Origin: Verrucomicrobiota bacterium
Lineage (GTDB): Bacteria > Verrucomicrobiota > Verrucomicrobiia > Limisphaerales > J093
DNA: 64,000 nt
NCBI GenBank assembly: GCA_027493615.1
Contig: JAOSKK010000001.1
Span: forward strand, 363,629-427,628
Direction of reading: 5' to 3'
Part shown: positions 47,714 to 58,327 of the stretch, piece after piece
Layout: each line of letters starts with the position of its first letter
Numbering within the stretch: position 1 is the first letter of the stretch
Position numbers and translations under genes: made by a program
The notes under the pieces: model-generated
What the model saw: the letters and a program-made list of their open reading frames with translations, nothing else
What the model was told of the DNA's origin: nothing
Database searches by the model: none

Positions 47714-49426
47714 ATGATGAACCGACCCCTTTGGATAGCGATTGGGTTGTGCGTGTTCGCGATGGGGGGGTGCCATGACTCGGCCCGGCGCAACCACGAG
47801 CCCGGTCGTGGACCGGAAGGCCGGGGGGAGGGCCCGGGTACCGAAGCGGGACCCCTACGCGTCACGCCCACGGTGATCGCCGGGCCGCAGGACCAGTTCG
47901 AGGACGTCACCGCGGCGGCGGGACTCGATTTCGTCCACCAGTTCTGTGACGTACGCATCGCCAATATCCTGATGTCCAACGGCGCCGGAGCCGCCGTGCT
48001 GGACTTCGACCAGGACGGCTGGATGGACCTCTACTTCGTCAACTCGGGTCCCCTCGAAGGGGTCACCGGTCACACCCCGGGCACCGCGCGACAGCCCAAC
48101 CGGCTCTACCGCAACCGCGGCAACGGCACGTTCGTCGACGTGACCGAGCGGGCCGGTGTGGGAGGCACAGGCTATGGCTCGGCCGTGGCTGTGGCTGACT
48201 ATGACCGCGACGGGTGGCCGGACTTGTACGTGGTCAACGTCGGACCCAACCACCTTTATCGGAACCTGGGCGATGGCACCTTTGCCGAGGTCAGCGTGGC
48301 CGCCGGCGTGGGGGACGCCGGCACCGGCATCGGCGCGGCCTGGGCGGACGTCGACAACGATGGTTGGCTGGACTTGCTCGTGGCCAACTACCTCACCTAC
48401 GACCCGAGTTCGACCCTTTACTTCAATCCGGACGCCTACCCGGGCCCGCTCTCCTACGCCGCCGAGTCCAACGTGCTTTACCGGAACCGGGGAGACGGGA
48501 CCTTCGAGGACTGGAGCGAGCGCTCGGGGATCCGCGTCCCGGGCCATCGCGCGATGTCGGTCTGCGCCTTTGACTACGAACTGGACGGCGACAGTGACTT
48601 CTACCTGTGCAATGACTCGACGCCGAACACGCTCTTCGTCAACGACGGCCAGGGCCGGTTCACCGAACAGGCCGTGGCGGCGGGCGTGGCCTACAACGCG
48701 CTGGGCGAAGCCGCCGGTTCCATGACGGCCGCGGTGGGGGACCTCAACGGCGATGGGCTGCCGGATCTGTTCGTGTCGCGGCTCGGCTACGGCTCGCTTT
48801 ACCTGGCCACGTCGGCGCGCCGCTTCCGCGACCAGATGATGGCCAGCGGGTTGGGGCAGATCACGGCCCGGTACGTCGGCTGGGGAGTGAACTTCCTCGA
48901 CTTCGACAACGACGGTGACCTCGACATCTTCCTGGCCAACGGGGATGCGCACCGCTTGGTGGGACGCGAGAGCCTGTTGCTCGTGAACGACGGCGCGGGT
49001 CGGTTCACCGATGCCCGACAGGCGGGCGGGGCGGTCTTCGGAGCGCGCCTCAAGGCCCGGGGCAGCGTGGTGCTGGACTTTGACAACGACGGCGCGCTCG
49101 ACGTGCTGGTCACGGTGATGGGCGACCGCAGCTTTCTGCTGCGCAACCGCCGGCTGGCAGGCGCCTGGTTACGGCTGCGGCTCGAGGGCGTCCGGTCCAA
49201 CCCGCACGGGTGGGGGGCGCACGTGCGTGTCAGCGCCGGCGGACGGACCCAGTTCGCCGAGGCGCGTTGTCCTTCCGGGTTCCTGGGGCAATCGGACCCG
49301 CGCCTGCACTTTGGCCTGGGCTCCGCGTCAGTGGTGGAGCGCCTCGAGATCCGCTGGCCGAGCGGTGTGCAGCAGGTCCTCCAACAGGTGCCGCTGAACC
49401 AGGAACTGCGGATCCGCGAACCGTGA
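47714..49426 (+). CDS. CRTAC1/FG-GAP (VCBS) repeat lipoprotein with ASPIC/UnbV end
   Basis: About 570 residues. A lipoprotein-like signal ([16 protein letters not shown]) is followed by seven-bladed-propeller FG-GAP repeats with calcium-binding D-x-D-x-D-G loops: [85 protein letters not shown] and [17 protein letters not shown]. The C-terminal ASPIC/UnbV-type domain reads [19 protein letters not shown]. It is an exported or surface protein. A ligand cannot be named. No frameshift. A palindromic repeat follows the stop by 6 bp. Confidence 0.93.
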   Translation: MMNRPLWIAIGLCVFAMGGCHDSARRNHEPGRGPEGRGEGPGTEAGPLRVTPTVIAGPQDQFEDVTAAAGLDFVHQFCDVRIANILMSNGAGAAVLDFDQDGWMDLYFVNSGPLEGVTGHTPGTARQPNRLYRNRGNGTFVDVTERAGVGGTGYGSAVAVADYDRDGWPDLYVVNVGPNHLYRNLGDGTFAEVSVAAGVGDAGTGIGAAWADVDNDGWLDLLVANYLTYDPSSTLYFNPDAYPGPLSYAAESNVLYRNRGDGTFEDWSERSGIRVPGHRAMSVCAFDYELDGDSDFYLCNDSTPNTLFVNDGQGRFTEQAVAAGVAYNALGEAAGSMTAAVGDLNGDGLPDLFVSRLGYGSLYLATSARRFRDQMMASGLGQITARYVGWGVNFLDFDNDGDLDIFLANGDAHRLVGRESLLLVNDGAGRFTDARQAGGAVFGARLKARGSVVLDFDNDGALDVLVTVMGDRSFLLRNRRLAGAWLRLRLEGVRSNPHGWGAHVRVSAGGRTQFAEARCPSGFLGQSDPRLHFGLGSASVVERLEIRWPSGVQQVLQQVPLNQELRIREP

Positions 49427-49431
49427 CGGTG

Positions 49432-49516
49432 TCGCCTCCTCACGTCGGCGCCTACAGCCGGAGCGCGTAGGAGTCGAGGTGACGAGACTCTGCAACCCCC
49501 TCGTCGGCGGCTACAG
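49432..49516. repeat. GGCGCCGACGT-type palindromic repeat, copy B4
   Basis: GCCTCCTCACGTCGGCGCC, TACAGCC, then GTAGGAGTCGAGGTGACGAG, ACTCTGCAACCCCC and TCGTCGGCGGCTACAGC. It lies between the convergent CRTAC1 and S9 peptidase genes. The minus-strand CTGTAG is the likely stop of the peptidase. Confidence 0.85.
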
Positions 49517-52084
49517 CGGGGGGTGACCTCCGGACCTGGATGGCGCGGTTCGACGCCGAGGAGGTGGCGCACGAAGAAGTCCATGCGCCGGCGGCTGGCG
49601 TACGGGGTTTCGGCAGCGCCATGGTTGGTGCTGGTCATGATGAGCAGGTCAAAGTCCTTGTCGGCCCGGATCAGGGCGTCGGCCACCTGGAGGGTTGAGG
49701 CCGGGTCTACGTTGGTGTCGACCTCCCCCACGATGAGCAGCAGCTTGCCCTGAAGCTTGTGGGCGTCGGCCACGTTCGAGCTGCGCACGTAGCCGTCGTT
49801 GATCGGCCAGCCCAGCCACGCCTCGTTCCACCAGATCTTGTCCATGCGGTTGTCATGACAACCACAATCGGCGACGGCCACGTGGTAGAAGTCGCCGTGG
49901 TCCAGCAAGGCGCGCAACGCGTTCTGGCCACCGGCCGAGCCGCCGTAGATGCCGACGCGGGAAAGGTCCATCCAGGCGCGGGTGCGGGCGGCGGCACGGA
50001 GCCAGGCAATGCGGTCGGGGAAACCGGCGTCGGCCAGGTTCTGCCAGCAGACGTCGTGGAACTGCTTGCCGCGATGGTTGGTGCCCTGCCCGTCGATCTG
50101 GACGATGACGAAACCGGAGTTCGGCCAGCGCATGTTGGCGGACGAGGCGGCCGGAATTCTTTGGGCACATGCGCGCCGTGGGGCCCGGCGTAAATCTCCT
50201 CGATGACGGGATAGCACCGGGCAGGGTCGAAGCGCGACGGCCGGATGAGGATGCCGTGGATCTCGGTCTGACCGTCGCGACCCGCCGCGACCAGGCGCTC
50301 GGGCACGGTCCAGCCCTCGGCCAGCAGGGCCGACCAATCGGCGCGTTCAAGTTCGCACACGCGGTGGCCGTCCGCGCTGCGGCGGAGTTCGATGACGGGG
50401 GTTGGTCCACGCGCGACCAGGTATCGATGAACCAGCGGCGGTCGGGGGAGAACTCGACCCGGTGCGTGCCGTCGCCCTCCGTGAGCACGGTGAGGTTCGC
50501 ACCATCGAAGTCCACCCGGCACAGGTGCAGGTGGTAAGGGTCCTGTTCGGGGCGGACGCCACCGGCGAAGAACCACACCTGGCGGGCGGTCTCGTCGATG
50601 TGTTCGACCCGGCGCACCACCCACGGGCCGCGGGTGAGGGGGTGGCGCGGCTGGCCGGTGGCGACGTCGTAAAGCCAGAGGTGCGCCCAGCCGTCGCGTT
50701 CGGACATCCAGAGCAGCTCGTTGGTGGCGGGGAGCCAATGGCGCCAGGTCTTGTTCGAGTAATCGACGAAGGTGGCACTCGACTCCTCGACCACGACCCG
50801 GACGGTGCCGGTGGTGCTGTTCACGGCCAGGATGCGATAGAGCTGGTGGCCCCGCTGGTTGTAGTCGAAGAAGAACTCGCTCCCGTCCGTCGCCCAGCGG
50901 ATCTCGAGGTCGCCATTCTCGGTGAAGGGGTTGGGGAAAAGGGCATCGTCCACGGGCAGACAGCGGCGGTCAGCGACCGTGAAGAGGACCGGGCGGGGGC
51001 GGGGGAGGACATCGCCGGGTTTGAGGTAGTCGCGGGTGTGGAGCTTGGGTTGGAGCTGGTCGGGGGGCGCGGCCTCGACGAAGTGGACCTTGTGTTCCTG
51101 GCCTTTGCGGACGCGCAGGGCAACGAAGCGGGAGGAGTCCGGCGCCCAGGCGATGGCGGAGGCATAGGCGTCGTCGGCGGCGCCGTCGCGGCTCAGGGTC
51201 CAGGACTCCCCCGAGCGCGTGTCGTGGAGGTGGACGTTGAAATCGCGGAGGAACACCAGCCATCGCCCGTCGGGTGAAGCGGTGCCTTCGGGCGGACGGC
51301 GGCGGGTGGCGCGACGTTCCGATTCGGTGGCGCGGCCGTCGATCTCGGCTTCGAGGCCGGCTTCGTCCGCTTCGAACACTGCCAGGGGTTGGCCCAGCGC
51401 ATTGGTGACCAGCCAGACATGGCCGGCAAAGGTGTGTTGTTCGCGTCGGGCGCCGGCATGGACGCGGCCGTAGCTGCGCCGTTCGCCCTCGCTGTCAATC
51501 CAGAACACCTCGACCGGGTCGGCCAGGCGGTTGATGAACGTGATCGTGGTTTCGTCGCCCGTACGACGGCTGGGTCGGATGTCGAGGGAGCCTTGACTGC
51601 TGCGCCGGGTCGTGGGTTCGGCCGGATCCTGCGTCAATGTGTTGGCGCGGCGGTCCCAGCGCCAGAGCCGGCCGCCATGACGGAAGCGGACGGAACCAAG
51701 GTCCGGAGCGAACTCGAGTTGGTCCACGCCGAGGCGATCGGGCCGCAGGGGTTGCTCCGTGGCCTGTCCCAGAGCCTGGGCCAAGGCGGCGTGGTCAAAG
51801 GCGGGGGCGCGCATCGCGTTCTCGGCATCGACGAGCACGAACTCTTGGGCGTCCGGGCCGGTGGCCACCCGGTACCAGAAGTGCGGTTGATCCGGCAGCC
51901 AGTTCGCTTTGACGGCGGCGCGGAAGACCTTGTTCTCGGTCCTCTTGGCCAGGGAGAGGGCGCGGTCGTAGTCGGCCCGGCTGCCTTGCGCGTGGGCGGG
52001 CAGCAGACCGCCGAGCGCCAGGAGGAGGCTCAGGCAACAGCCACGCAGCAACACGGGCGCGGCGAACGAGGAACCGGATTGCAT
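49511..52084 (-). CDS. S9 family (dipeptidyl peptidase IV-like) peptidase (two or three frameshifts)
   Basis: About 858 residues. Signal peptide ([21 protein letters not shown]), an eight-bladed propeller domain (DPP4N-type: [19 protein letters not shown]) and a C-terminal alpha/beta hydrolase. The catalytic Ser is in [15 protein letters not shown], the Asp in [15 protein letters not shown], and the His in [16 protein letters not shown]. It cleaves oligopeptides outside the cytoplasm. One C near 50400 and one near 50152 restore the frame ([27 protein letters not shown]). The end is unclear: the frame would read on into the neighbour, so a third indel probably precedes the repeat-borne TAG at 49511. 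Confidence 0.85.
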
Positions 52085-52199
52085 CGGCTGAGCCTACCGG
52101 GCGAAGTCGCGCCGCGTCCAGCGCGCGGGCGGCCGTGCGGTGGAGCGTGGCGCATGCCGGAGATGGTGGTCCTGGGGGAGCCCGGTTGTTGCTTACCCG

Positions 52200-52272
52200 C
52201 TGTAGGCGCCGACGTGAGGAGGCTCAGTCTGGCGTGAGTCTCGTGACCTCGACTCCTACCGCAGGACGCGAG
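52200..52272. repeat. GGCGCCGACGT-type palindromic repeat, copy B5
   Basis: TGTAGGCGCCGACGTGAGG, AGGCTCAGTCTGGCG, then TGAGTCTCGTGACCTCGACT and CCTACCGC. The second half, read backwards, is a variant of the first (GTAGGAGTCGAGGTCACGAG), so the two arms form an imperfect hairpin. It lies in the gap between the divergent S9 peptidase and MOSC genes. Confidence 0.85.
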
Positions 52273-52353
52273 GTCAGCGCGAGCGCAGCCGCAGCCGCTT
52301 GGGTGGCGGAGTTTGGGCTTTGCGAGGCTCCGCGGGCCGACTAGTTTGGCGCG

Positions 52354-52861
52354 GTGCCAGTGCCTAACAAGATTCCGGATCGCGCACCTGTTCATTTCAC
52401 CAGGCCACAATTATTTCGGACACCATGGCCGCCCGCCGGGCGACCACCCGATGATCGAGGTCGAGCAGATCGAGTGTGTGGCGGGACGGGGCATCCGTGG
52501 GGATCGGTTCTTCGATCACCAGCACGACTACAAGGGCCAGATCACGTTTTTCTCACTCGAGGTGTTGGAGGCGGTGGTCTTCGAGCTCGAGTTGGGCGAG
52601 GTGCGGCCGGAGGCCACCCGGCGGAACGTGTTCACGGTGAGGGCAAACTTGGACCGGCTGATCGGGGCCGAGTTCGAGGTGCAAGGGGTGCGTTTTCTCG
52701 GGACCGAAGAATGCCGACCCTGCTACTGGATGAACCGTGCCTTCCGGGACGATCGGGTCGAGCGGCGATTGCAGGGGCGGGGTGGGTTGCGGGCGCGGAT
52801 CCTCACCGACGGCGTACTGCGGCGAGAGGTCATCGAAAGCCGGTACGCAACGATCCCTTAA
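52354..52861 (+). CDS. MOSC domain protein (start uncertain, probable frameshift)
   Basis: About 168 residues. The body is MOSC-like: LFISPGHNYFGHHGRPPGDH, CVAGRGIRGDRFFDHQHDYK, GQITFFSLEVLEAV, RRNVFTVRANLDRLIGAEF and GTEECRPCYWMNRAF, the last containing the conserved Cys. MOSC domains handle molybdenum-cofactor sulfur or thiol substrates. The N-terminal RIAHLFISPGHN has no ATG in its own frame. A GTG at 52354 (VPVPNKI) can be joined by removing one C near 52373. It is 10 bp before moaD, which supports a molybdopterin role. Confidence 0.75.
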
Positions 52862-52871
52862 CACTCTGGCC

Positions 52872-53107
52872 ATGCGCGTTCTGTTCTTCGCCCAACTGAA
52901 GGAGGCCGTGGGCCGGTCCGAGATCGAGCTTGAGACCGGCGCGGTGGATGCGGAGGGATTGTGGCACCGCCTCCTTCAGGCCTACCCGGTCCTGGAGCGT
53001 TATCGCCGGTCGGTGCGCCTGGCCCGAAACGCGGAGTACGTCGGCACCGATGCCCGCTTCAGTGACGCCGATGAAGTGGCGTTGATCCCCCGGTGTCCGG
53101 CGGATGA
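52872..53107 (+). CDS. moaD: Molybdopterin synthase sulfur carrier subunit (frameshifted at last codons)
   Basis: MoaD is the ubiquitin-like sulfur carrier of molybdopterin synthase. It starts MRVLFFAQLKEAVGRSEIEL and continues to NAEYVGTDARFSDADEVALI. As written, the frame runs on. Adding one C to the run at 53087-53091 gives ALIPPVSGG followed by TGA. The C-terminal Gly-Gly is required for adenylation and thiocarboxylation, so the repair is strongly supported. The corrected length of about 78 residues is normal. moaC follows within 10 bp. Confidence 0.92.
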
Positions 53108-53116
53108 ACCCGGTCT

Positions 53117-53572
53117 ATGCCCCGGCCCGCCACCTTTTCTCATCTTGATCCCGCCGGTGCTGCGCGGATGGTGAACGTGGGTGAGAAGCCCGTGCAGCGA
53201 CGGCGCGCGGTGGCGGCGGGCCGGTTGGTCTGCCAACCCGCCACGATCCGGGCCTTGAAGCGTCGGGCGTTGCCCAAAGGCGACGTCCTGACGGTGGCGC
53301 AGATTGCCGGGATTCAGGCGGCCAAGCGGACGGCGGAGCTGATCCCGCTCTGCCATCCCCTGCCGCTGGGGCACATCGAGGTGACCTTCCGGGTGCGGCG
53401 TGACGCGGTCGAGGTCACCTGTGCCGTCGAGACCGCTGCGCAGACCGGGGTTGAAATGGAGGCGCTGACGGGCGTGAGTGTGGCGGCGCTGACGCTGTAC
53501 GACATGTGCAAGGCGGTGGACAAGACGATGCGCATCGAGGAGGTCCGGGTCCTCGTAAAGACCCGACAGTGA
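53117..53572 (+). CDS. moaC: Cyclic pyranopterin monophosphate synthase
   Basis: MoaC converts 3',8-cH2GTP to cPMP, the second part of step one in molybdenum-cofactor synthesis. 151 residues. MVNVGEKPVQRRRAVAAGRL, GIQAAKRTAELIPLCHPLPL and GVEMEALTGVSVAALTLYDM with CKAVDK are diagnostic. The ATG lies 10 bp after the moaD stop. moaA, moaB and moaE are not in the window. The cluster MOSC-moaD-moaC is co-directional and tightly spaced. Confidence 0.97.
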   Translation: MPRPATFSHLDPAGAARMVNVGEKPVQRRRAVAAGRLVCQPATIRALKRRALPKGDVLTVAQIAGIQAAKRTAELIPLCHPLPLGHIEVTFRVRRDAVEVTCAVETAAQTGVEMEALTGVSVAALTLYDMCKAVDKTMRIEEVRVLVKTRQ

Positions 53573-53659
53573 ACGTGCAGGGGCTTGTGTGTCCGCCTGG
53601 CGGCTGGCGGCCAAACGGCACTCGACTTCGCCCGCGCCCCCGGGAACGATGTCCGCGCC

Positions 53660-54781
53660 ATGCGGTTGCTCGACCGCTATCTGCTGCGCGAACTGTTGCT
53701 GCCGCTGGGCTATTGCCTCGGCGGCTTCCTGGTTTTCTGGCTCGCCTTCGATCTGCTCAGTGAGCTCGAGGATTTCCAGGAGGCCCGGTTGGGCGCGGTG
53801 GAGGTGGCGGAGTACTACGCGGTCACGTTGCCCGAGTTCCTCGTCACCGTGCTCCCCCTCGCCCTGCTCCTGGGCCTCCTGTACGCCCTGACCCAGCACG
53901 CACGGCACCACGAGTTGACGGCCATGCGCGCGGCAGGGATCGGATTGTGGCGCCTGTGTCTGCCGTACTTCGGGGTTGGATTGCTCTTCAGCGTGGGGGT
54001 GTTTGCGCTCAACGAGCTGTGGGTGCCCCGCAGCCAGGAGCTGGGCCAGCGGATCCTGTCGCGCCATACTGCCGGGACGGATACGGGCAGCAAGGGCCGG
54101 TGGGTGCGTAACCTCGCCTTCCACAACGAACGGCATCGGCGGCTGTGGAACATCGGCCTCTATGACCGCGAGCGCGGCGCCCTTTGGAACGTGAACCTGG
54201 ACTGGGAACTCGAAAACGGCATGCGCCGGCGCATCGCCGCCCAGCAGGGCGTCTTCACCAACGGCGCCTGGACCTTCCTCGGCGTGCGCCAGATCTTCTT
54301 CACCCCGTTCCCGGAACCGAGCTGGGAGTCCGGCGAAACCAACCGGCTCGAACTGCTCGAGCTCAGCGAAACCCCCTCCCAGATCAACAGCGAGATCCGC
54401 TTCGCCTCGCTGAGCGGCACCCGCGCGGCCAAGCGCGCCCGCCTTTCGCTGCGGGAGATCCGCGAGTACCAGGACCTCCACCCGAACCTGCCGAGCCTGG
54501 CCCGCTCCAAGCTCGAGACCCAGTTTCACGGGCGGCTGGCCGAGCCCTGGACCAGCCTGGTCGTGGTGCTGGTGGCCCTGCCCTTCGGGGCGCCCTCGGG
54601 GCGGAGGAACCTCTTCGCGGGCGTGGCGGCCAGCATCTTCATCGCGTTCGGTTTCTTCTTCGCCCAATGGCTTTCGTTGGCGCTGGGGACGGGCGGCTAC
54701 GTCCCGCCGTGGGTGGCCGCCTGGGCCCCGAACGCCGTGTTCGCACTGTTTGGCTTGCTGCTGACGCTGCGGGTGCGGTAG
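53660..54781 (+). CDS. LptF/LptG-family permease
   Basis: 373 residues, one subunit of the inner-membrane LPS export complex LptBFG. Three N-terminal helices are followed by a periplasmic beta-jellyroll and three C-terminal helices. It starts LLDRYLLRELLLPLGYCLGG. The coupling region has ELTAMRAAGIGLWRLCLPYF. The jellyroll has RHRRLWNIGLYDRERGALW, and the end AEPWTSLVVVLVALPFGAPS is typical. Together with lpxD it supports an LPS-bearing outer membrane. Whether it is F or G cannot be decided. The partner is not adjacent. Confidence 0.92.
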   Translation: MRLLDRYLLRELLLPLGYCLGGFLVFWLAFDLLSELEDFQEARLGAVEVAEYYAVTLPEFLVTVLPLALLLGLLYALTQHARHHELTAMRAAGIGLWRLCLPYFGVGLLFSVGVFALNELWVPRSQELGQRILSRHTAGTDTGSKGRWVRNLAFHNERHRRLWNIGLYDRERGALWNVNLDWELENGMRRRIAAQQGVFTNGAWTFLGVRQIFFTPFPEPSWESGETNRLELLELSETPSQINSEIRFASLSGTRAAKRARLSLREIREYQDLHPNLPSLARSKLETQFHGRLAEPWTSLVVVLVALPFGAPSGRRNLFAGVAASIFIAFGFFFAQWLSLALGTGGYVPPWVAAWAPNAVFALFGLLLTLRVR

Positions 54782-54845
54782 CGGCTGCGCCGGGAGTGCC
54801 GCGGTTTTCCGGTGCGCGCCGCCCTCGGCCGGCTATCGTGCGCCG

Positions 54846-56581
54846 GTGCCGGACACATCTTCCGCCTTGCGCGAACTCGAGGCCCGCTACCAGCGGGTGG
54901 CGCAGCTCTACCAGGTCAGTCAGATCCTGCACTCCACGCTCGAACCGCAAGAGGCGTTGCGCCTGATCGTGCGCGAGGCCGTGCGTCTGGTGGGCGCCAG
55001 CAGCGGCGCGGTGGTGCTGGTCAATCCGACCACCGGATTCCTCGAGATCCAGACCGCCCACGGCCTGCCACCCCACGCCCTGCAGCTCCGGCTTCGCGTC
55101 GGGGAAGGCCTCACCGGATGGGTCGCCCGCCATGGCCGCCCCGCGCGCGTGGGAGATGTCGCCCGGGATCCACGCTACATCCGCGTGCACCCGGACGCCC
55201 GTTCGGAACTGGCCGTACCGCTCGAGGTTGGCGGAGAGGTGCGGGGGTGTTGAACGTGGATTCAGACCGCCTCGACGCCTTCAGCCCCGAGGACCAGACC
55301 TTGCTTGAGGAAGTGGCCGTCCAGGCGGCCCGGGTCATTCACCATACCTGGCTCTACGAGCAGCTTCGCCTCAAAGCGCGCCTCTTCGAGGCCCTCGTCA
55401 GCGTGGGGCAGACCATCAACTCGACCGTCAATCTCGATGACGCCCTCCAGACCATCACCCGCGAGGCCGCCCAGCTCATGAGCGCCAAGCTCTGCGCCCT
55501 CCTCCTCCTCGACGAAGGCCGGGAATGGCTCCACCTCCGCGCGTCCCACGGCGCCGGCGAAGCCTACCTCCGCAAACCCCGCCTGGCCGTGGCCGACAGC
55601 CTCCTCGGCACGGTCGTGCGCCGCCGCAAACCCCTCCAGCTCGAGAACGTCCAAACCTCCAACCGCTATCAGCACGTGGACATCGCCCGGGTGGAAGGTC
55701 TGGTGTCGCTCCTCAGCGTCCCCCTCCTCTTTCGCGGCGAGGTCCTCGGCACCCTCAATGTCTATTCCGCCACACCCCACAGTTTCTCGAACGAGGAGAT
55801 CGCCATCCTCTCCGCGCTCGCCGACCTTTCCGCCATCGCCATCGAAAAGGCCCGCCTCTACGAGCGGGTCGTCGACCTCGAAGAGCTCCTGCGCCAGAAC
55901 GAGAAGCTCTCCGCGCTCGGCCTCCTCGCCGCCGAAATCGCCCATGAGATCCGCAACCCGCTTACCGTCATGAAGCTCCTTTACCACTCTCTGGACCTCC
56001 GGTTTCCCGCCGGCGATCCCCGGGCAAGGGATACCGCCGTCATCAGCGAGAAGATGGACCATCTGAACCGGATCGTCGGTCAGGTGCTGGACCTGGCACG
56101 ACATAACGAACCCAAACGCGCCGTCGTCGATGTCAACCCGTTGGTGGCTGACCTCGCCCTCCTCACCCGCCATAAACTCCGCCAGCAGGGCGTCACGCTC
56201 GTCCAGCGCCTGGCCCCGGAACTTCCGCCCTTGAGCGCGGACGCCACGCAGCTCGAACAGGTCTTCCTCAACCTCGCCCTCAACGCCGCCGAGGCCATGC
56301 CGCAGGGTGGATTGCTCGAAATCGCCACCCGCGCCGTGCGCCTGCCTCGCACCCGGCCGCAACCGACCCACGTGGCCGTCAGTTTCAGAGATACCGGCCC
56401 GGGCATGACTCCAGAGCAGCGCCGCCGCGCGTTCGGTTCACTCCTCAGCTCCGACAAAGCCGGTGGCACTGGGCTCGGACTCCGACTCGTCGCCCGCGTC
56501 ATCGAGGCACACCACGGCAAGGTCAGGATCGCGTCGCGCCGCGGCGAAGGCACGACCATCACGCTCCTCCTGCCGGTCTGA
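54846..56581 (+). CDS. GAF-domain sensor histidine kinase (frameshifted)
   Basis: About 578 residues without membrane segments. Two GAF domains occupy residues ~20-170 (SQILHSTLEPQEALRLIVRE) and ~190-350 (QTINSTVNLDDALQTITREA). The H box is LAAEIAHEIRNPLTVMKLLY, the N box LNLALNAAEAMPQGG, and G boxes FRDTGPGM and GTGLGLRLV. It phosphorylates a response regulator not found nearby. It starts with GTG (VPDTSSALRELEARY) 64 bp after the LptF/G gene. One G added to the run near 55246 restores VRGVLNVDSDRLDAF. The GAF ligand is unknown. Confidence 0.9.
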
Positions 56582-56698
56582 TTGGCGCCCCGCCCTCCCG
56601 TGTGCCAAACTACGCACCTTCGCCTCCGGGCCCGTGTCCCGCGACCCTGGCGGGTTCGCGCCGGGGCCGGCGGGGATCCCTGGCACACGGAATCAACT

Positions 56699-58015
56699 AT
56701 GAAGCCAATGACTGAACCCGCGATGCGCCGGCCCTGGTTGCCGGTACTGCTTTGCTCCGCCCTCACGCTCACCACCGCCGGCGCGGCGCTCGCCGAGGAT
56801 GCCGGGCCCGCCCACTGGCCCAATTGGCGGGGACCTTCCGCCACGGGCAGCACGTCCGTCGGCGATTACCCGGTGCGCTGGACGCTCGATTCGGTCACGT
56901 GGAAGCTGAGCCTTCCCGGCAAGGGTTCCTCCAGCCCCGTTGTCTGGCAGGACCGCATCTTCCTGACCACGCCCGCCGATGGCGAGGATGCCGTAATGGC
57001 CCTGGACTTGACCGGCAAGGTGCTGTGGCAGACCAAGCTCGGCCCCGAGAGCCGGCCCAAGCACCGCACGCTGGGTTCGAGCTGCAATGGCTCCCCGGTT
57101 ACCGACGGCCGCGGCGTGTTCGTGTACTTCCGAAGCGGGCATTTCGCGGCGCTGGAACCGGACGGCAAAGTCCGCTGGCAGCACAACCTCACCGAACGCT
57201 TTGGCGCCGAACGGCTCTTCTGGGACACCGGCACCTCTCCCGTGCTCACCGATACTCACGTGGTCCTCGCCCGCCTGCACCAGGGCGAGTCCTGGATCGC
57301 CGGCTTCGACAAGGCCACCGGTGAGCTCCGCTGGCAACAGGCGCGCAATTACCGCACCCCCACCGAGAACGACAACGCCTACACCACCCCCGTGCTCTAC
57401 CGCGAGGGGGCACAACCCGCCTTGCTTGTCTGGGGCGCGGAGCATCTCACCGCGCACGACGCCGCGGACGGACGACTGCTTTGGTCCTGCGGCGGGTTCA
57501 ACCCCGAGGGCACGGGGTTCTGGCCGGCCATCGCTTCCCCCGTGATCCATGGCGATCTGGCCATCGTACCTGTGGGCCGGGACGATCGCGCCGGCCAATC
57601 CCGCGTCCACGCCATCCGGTTGGGCGGACGTGGCGACGTCACCGAAACCCACCGGGTCTGGAAGCGCGAGGACGTCGGGGTCTTTGTTGCCAGCCCGGCC
57701 GTGTACGACGGCCGCGCCTATCTCCTGCGCCATCAGGGCGAGATCGTTTGCCTGGATCCAGCCACGGGCCAGACGCTCTGGAGTCACGCCCTGCCGCAGC
57801 ACCGGACGCCCTATTACGCGTCTCCCACGATCGCCCGCGGGCTTCTCTACGCCGCCCGGGAGGACGGCACCGTGTTCGTCGGGCGCGTGTCCGACCGGTT
57901 CGAGTTGCTCTCCGAGAATGCCATGGGCGAGCGCATCGTAGCCTCGCCCGTTCCAGCCGCCAACCGGCTCCTCCTCCGCGGGGACGCGCACCTGTTCTGC
58001 ATCGCCGCGAAATAG
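56699..58015 (+). CDS. PQQ-like beta-propeller repeat protein, secreted
   Basis: 438 residues. The signal peptide LPVLLCSALTLTTAGAALA is followed by WPNWRGPSATGSTSVGDYPV, the usual start of the verrucomicrobial-planctomycete PQQ-propeller family. Blades show repeated ALDLTGKVLWQTKLG, ALEPDGKVRWQHNL, GFDKATGELRWQQA and CLDPATGQTLWSHAL. No catalytic PQQ-dehydrogenase residues can be identified. It is probably an outer-surface or periplasmic scaffold. No frameshift. A palindrome follows at 58083. Confidence 0.93.
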   Translation: MKPMTEPAMRRPWLPVLLCSALTLTTAGAALAEDAGPAHWPNWRGPSATGSTSVGDYPVRWTLDSVTWKLSLPGKGSSSPVVWQDRIFLTTPADGEDAVMALDLTGKVLWQTKLGPESRPKHRTLGSSCNGSPVTDGRGVFVYFRSGHFAALEPDGKVRWQHNLTERFGAERLFWDTGTSPVLTDTHVVLARLHQGESWIAGFDKATGELRWQQARNYRTPTENDNAYTTPVLYREGAQPALLVWGAEHLTAHDAADGRLLWSCGGFNPEGTGFWPAIASPVIHGDLAIVPVGRDDRAGQSRVHAIRLGGRGDVTETHRVWKREDVGVFVASPAVYDGRAYLLRHQGEIVCLDPATGQTLWSHALPQHRTPYYASPTIARGLLYAAREDGTVFVGRVSDRFELLSENAMGERIVASPVPAANRLLLRGDAHLFCIAAK

Positions 58016-58082
58016 CCGCTCCGCTCTCCGCTCCTGTGCCACGTTCGACAACTGGAGGCGCTGGCGTCTGGCGGGTGGCCAC

Positions 58083-58154
58083 AGAAGGCAACGGAGGAAA
58101 CGAAGGCGCGAGGCGAGAGGCCGGCTCGGCCCTTCGTTTCCTCCGTTGCCTTCT
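58083..58154. repeat. 24-bp perfect inverted repeat (AAGGCAACGGAGGAAACG)
   Basis: The left arm 58083-58106 and the right arm 58131-58154 are perfect reverse complements, with a 24-base loop. It lies between the propeller gene and lysC. There is no U run, so it is not a classical terminator. Confidence 0.88.
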
Positions 58155-58327
58155 CTGGGGAAGAAGATGGTCAGTCGGGCTGTCGAGCGTGTCACCGGGT
58201 CGAATCATCGGCTAGCAGGCCATAAGCCAGCTTGACACCTTGGAGGCGTTCACTATGCTCTCACGGTGTTCGCGCGGTCGGAAGGGTACCCCCAACACCC
58301 CGCCGCGCCGGCTTCCGCACCACGACC

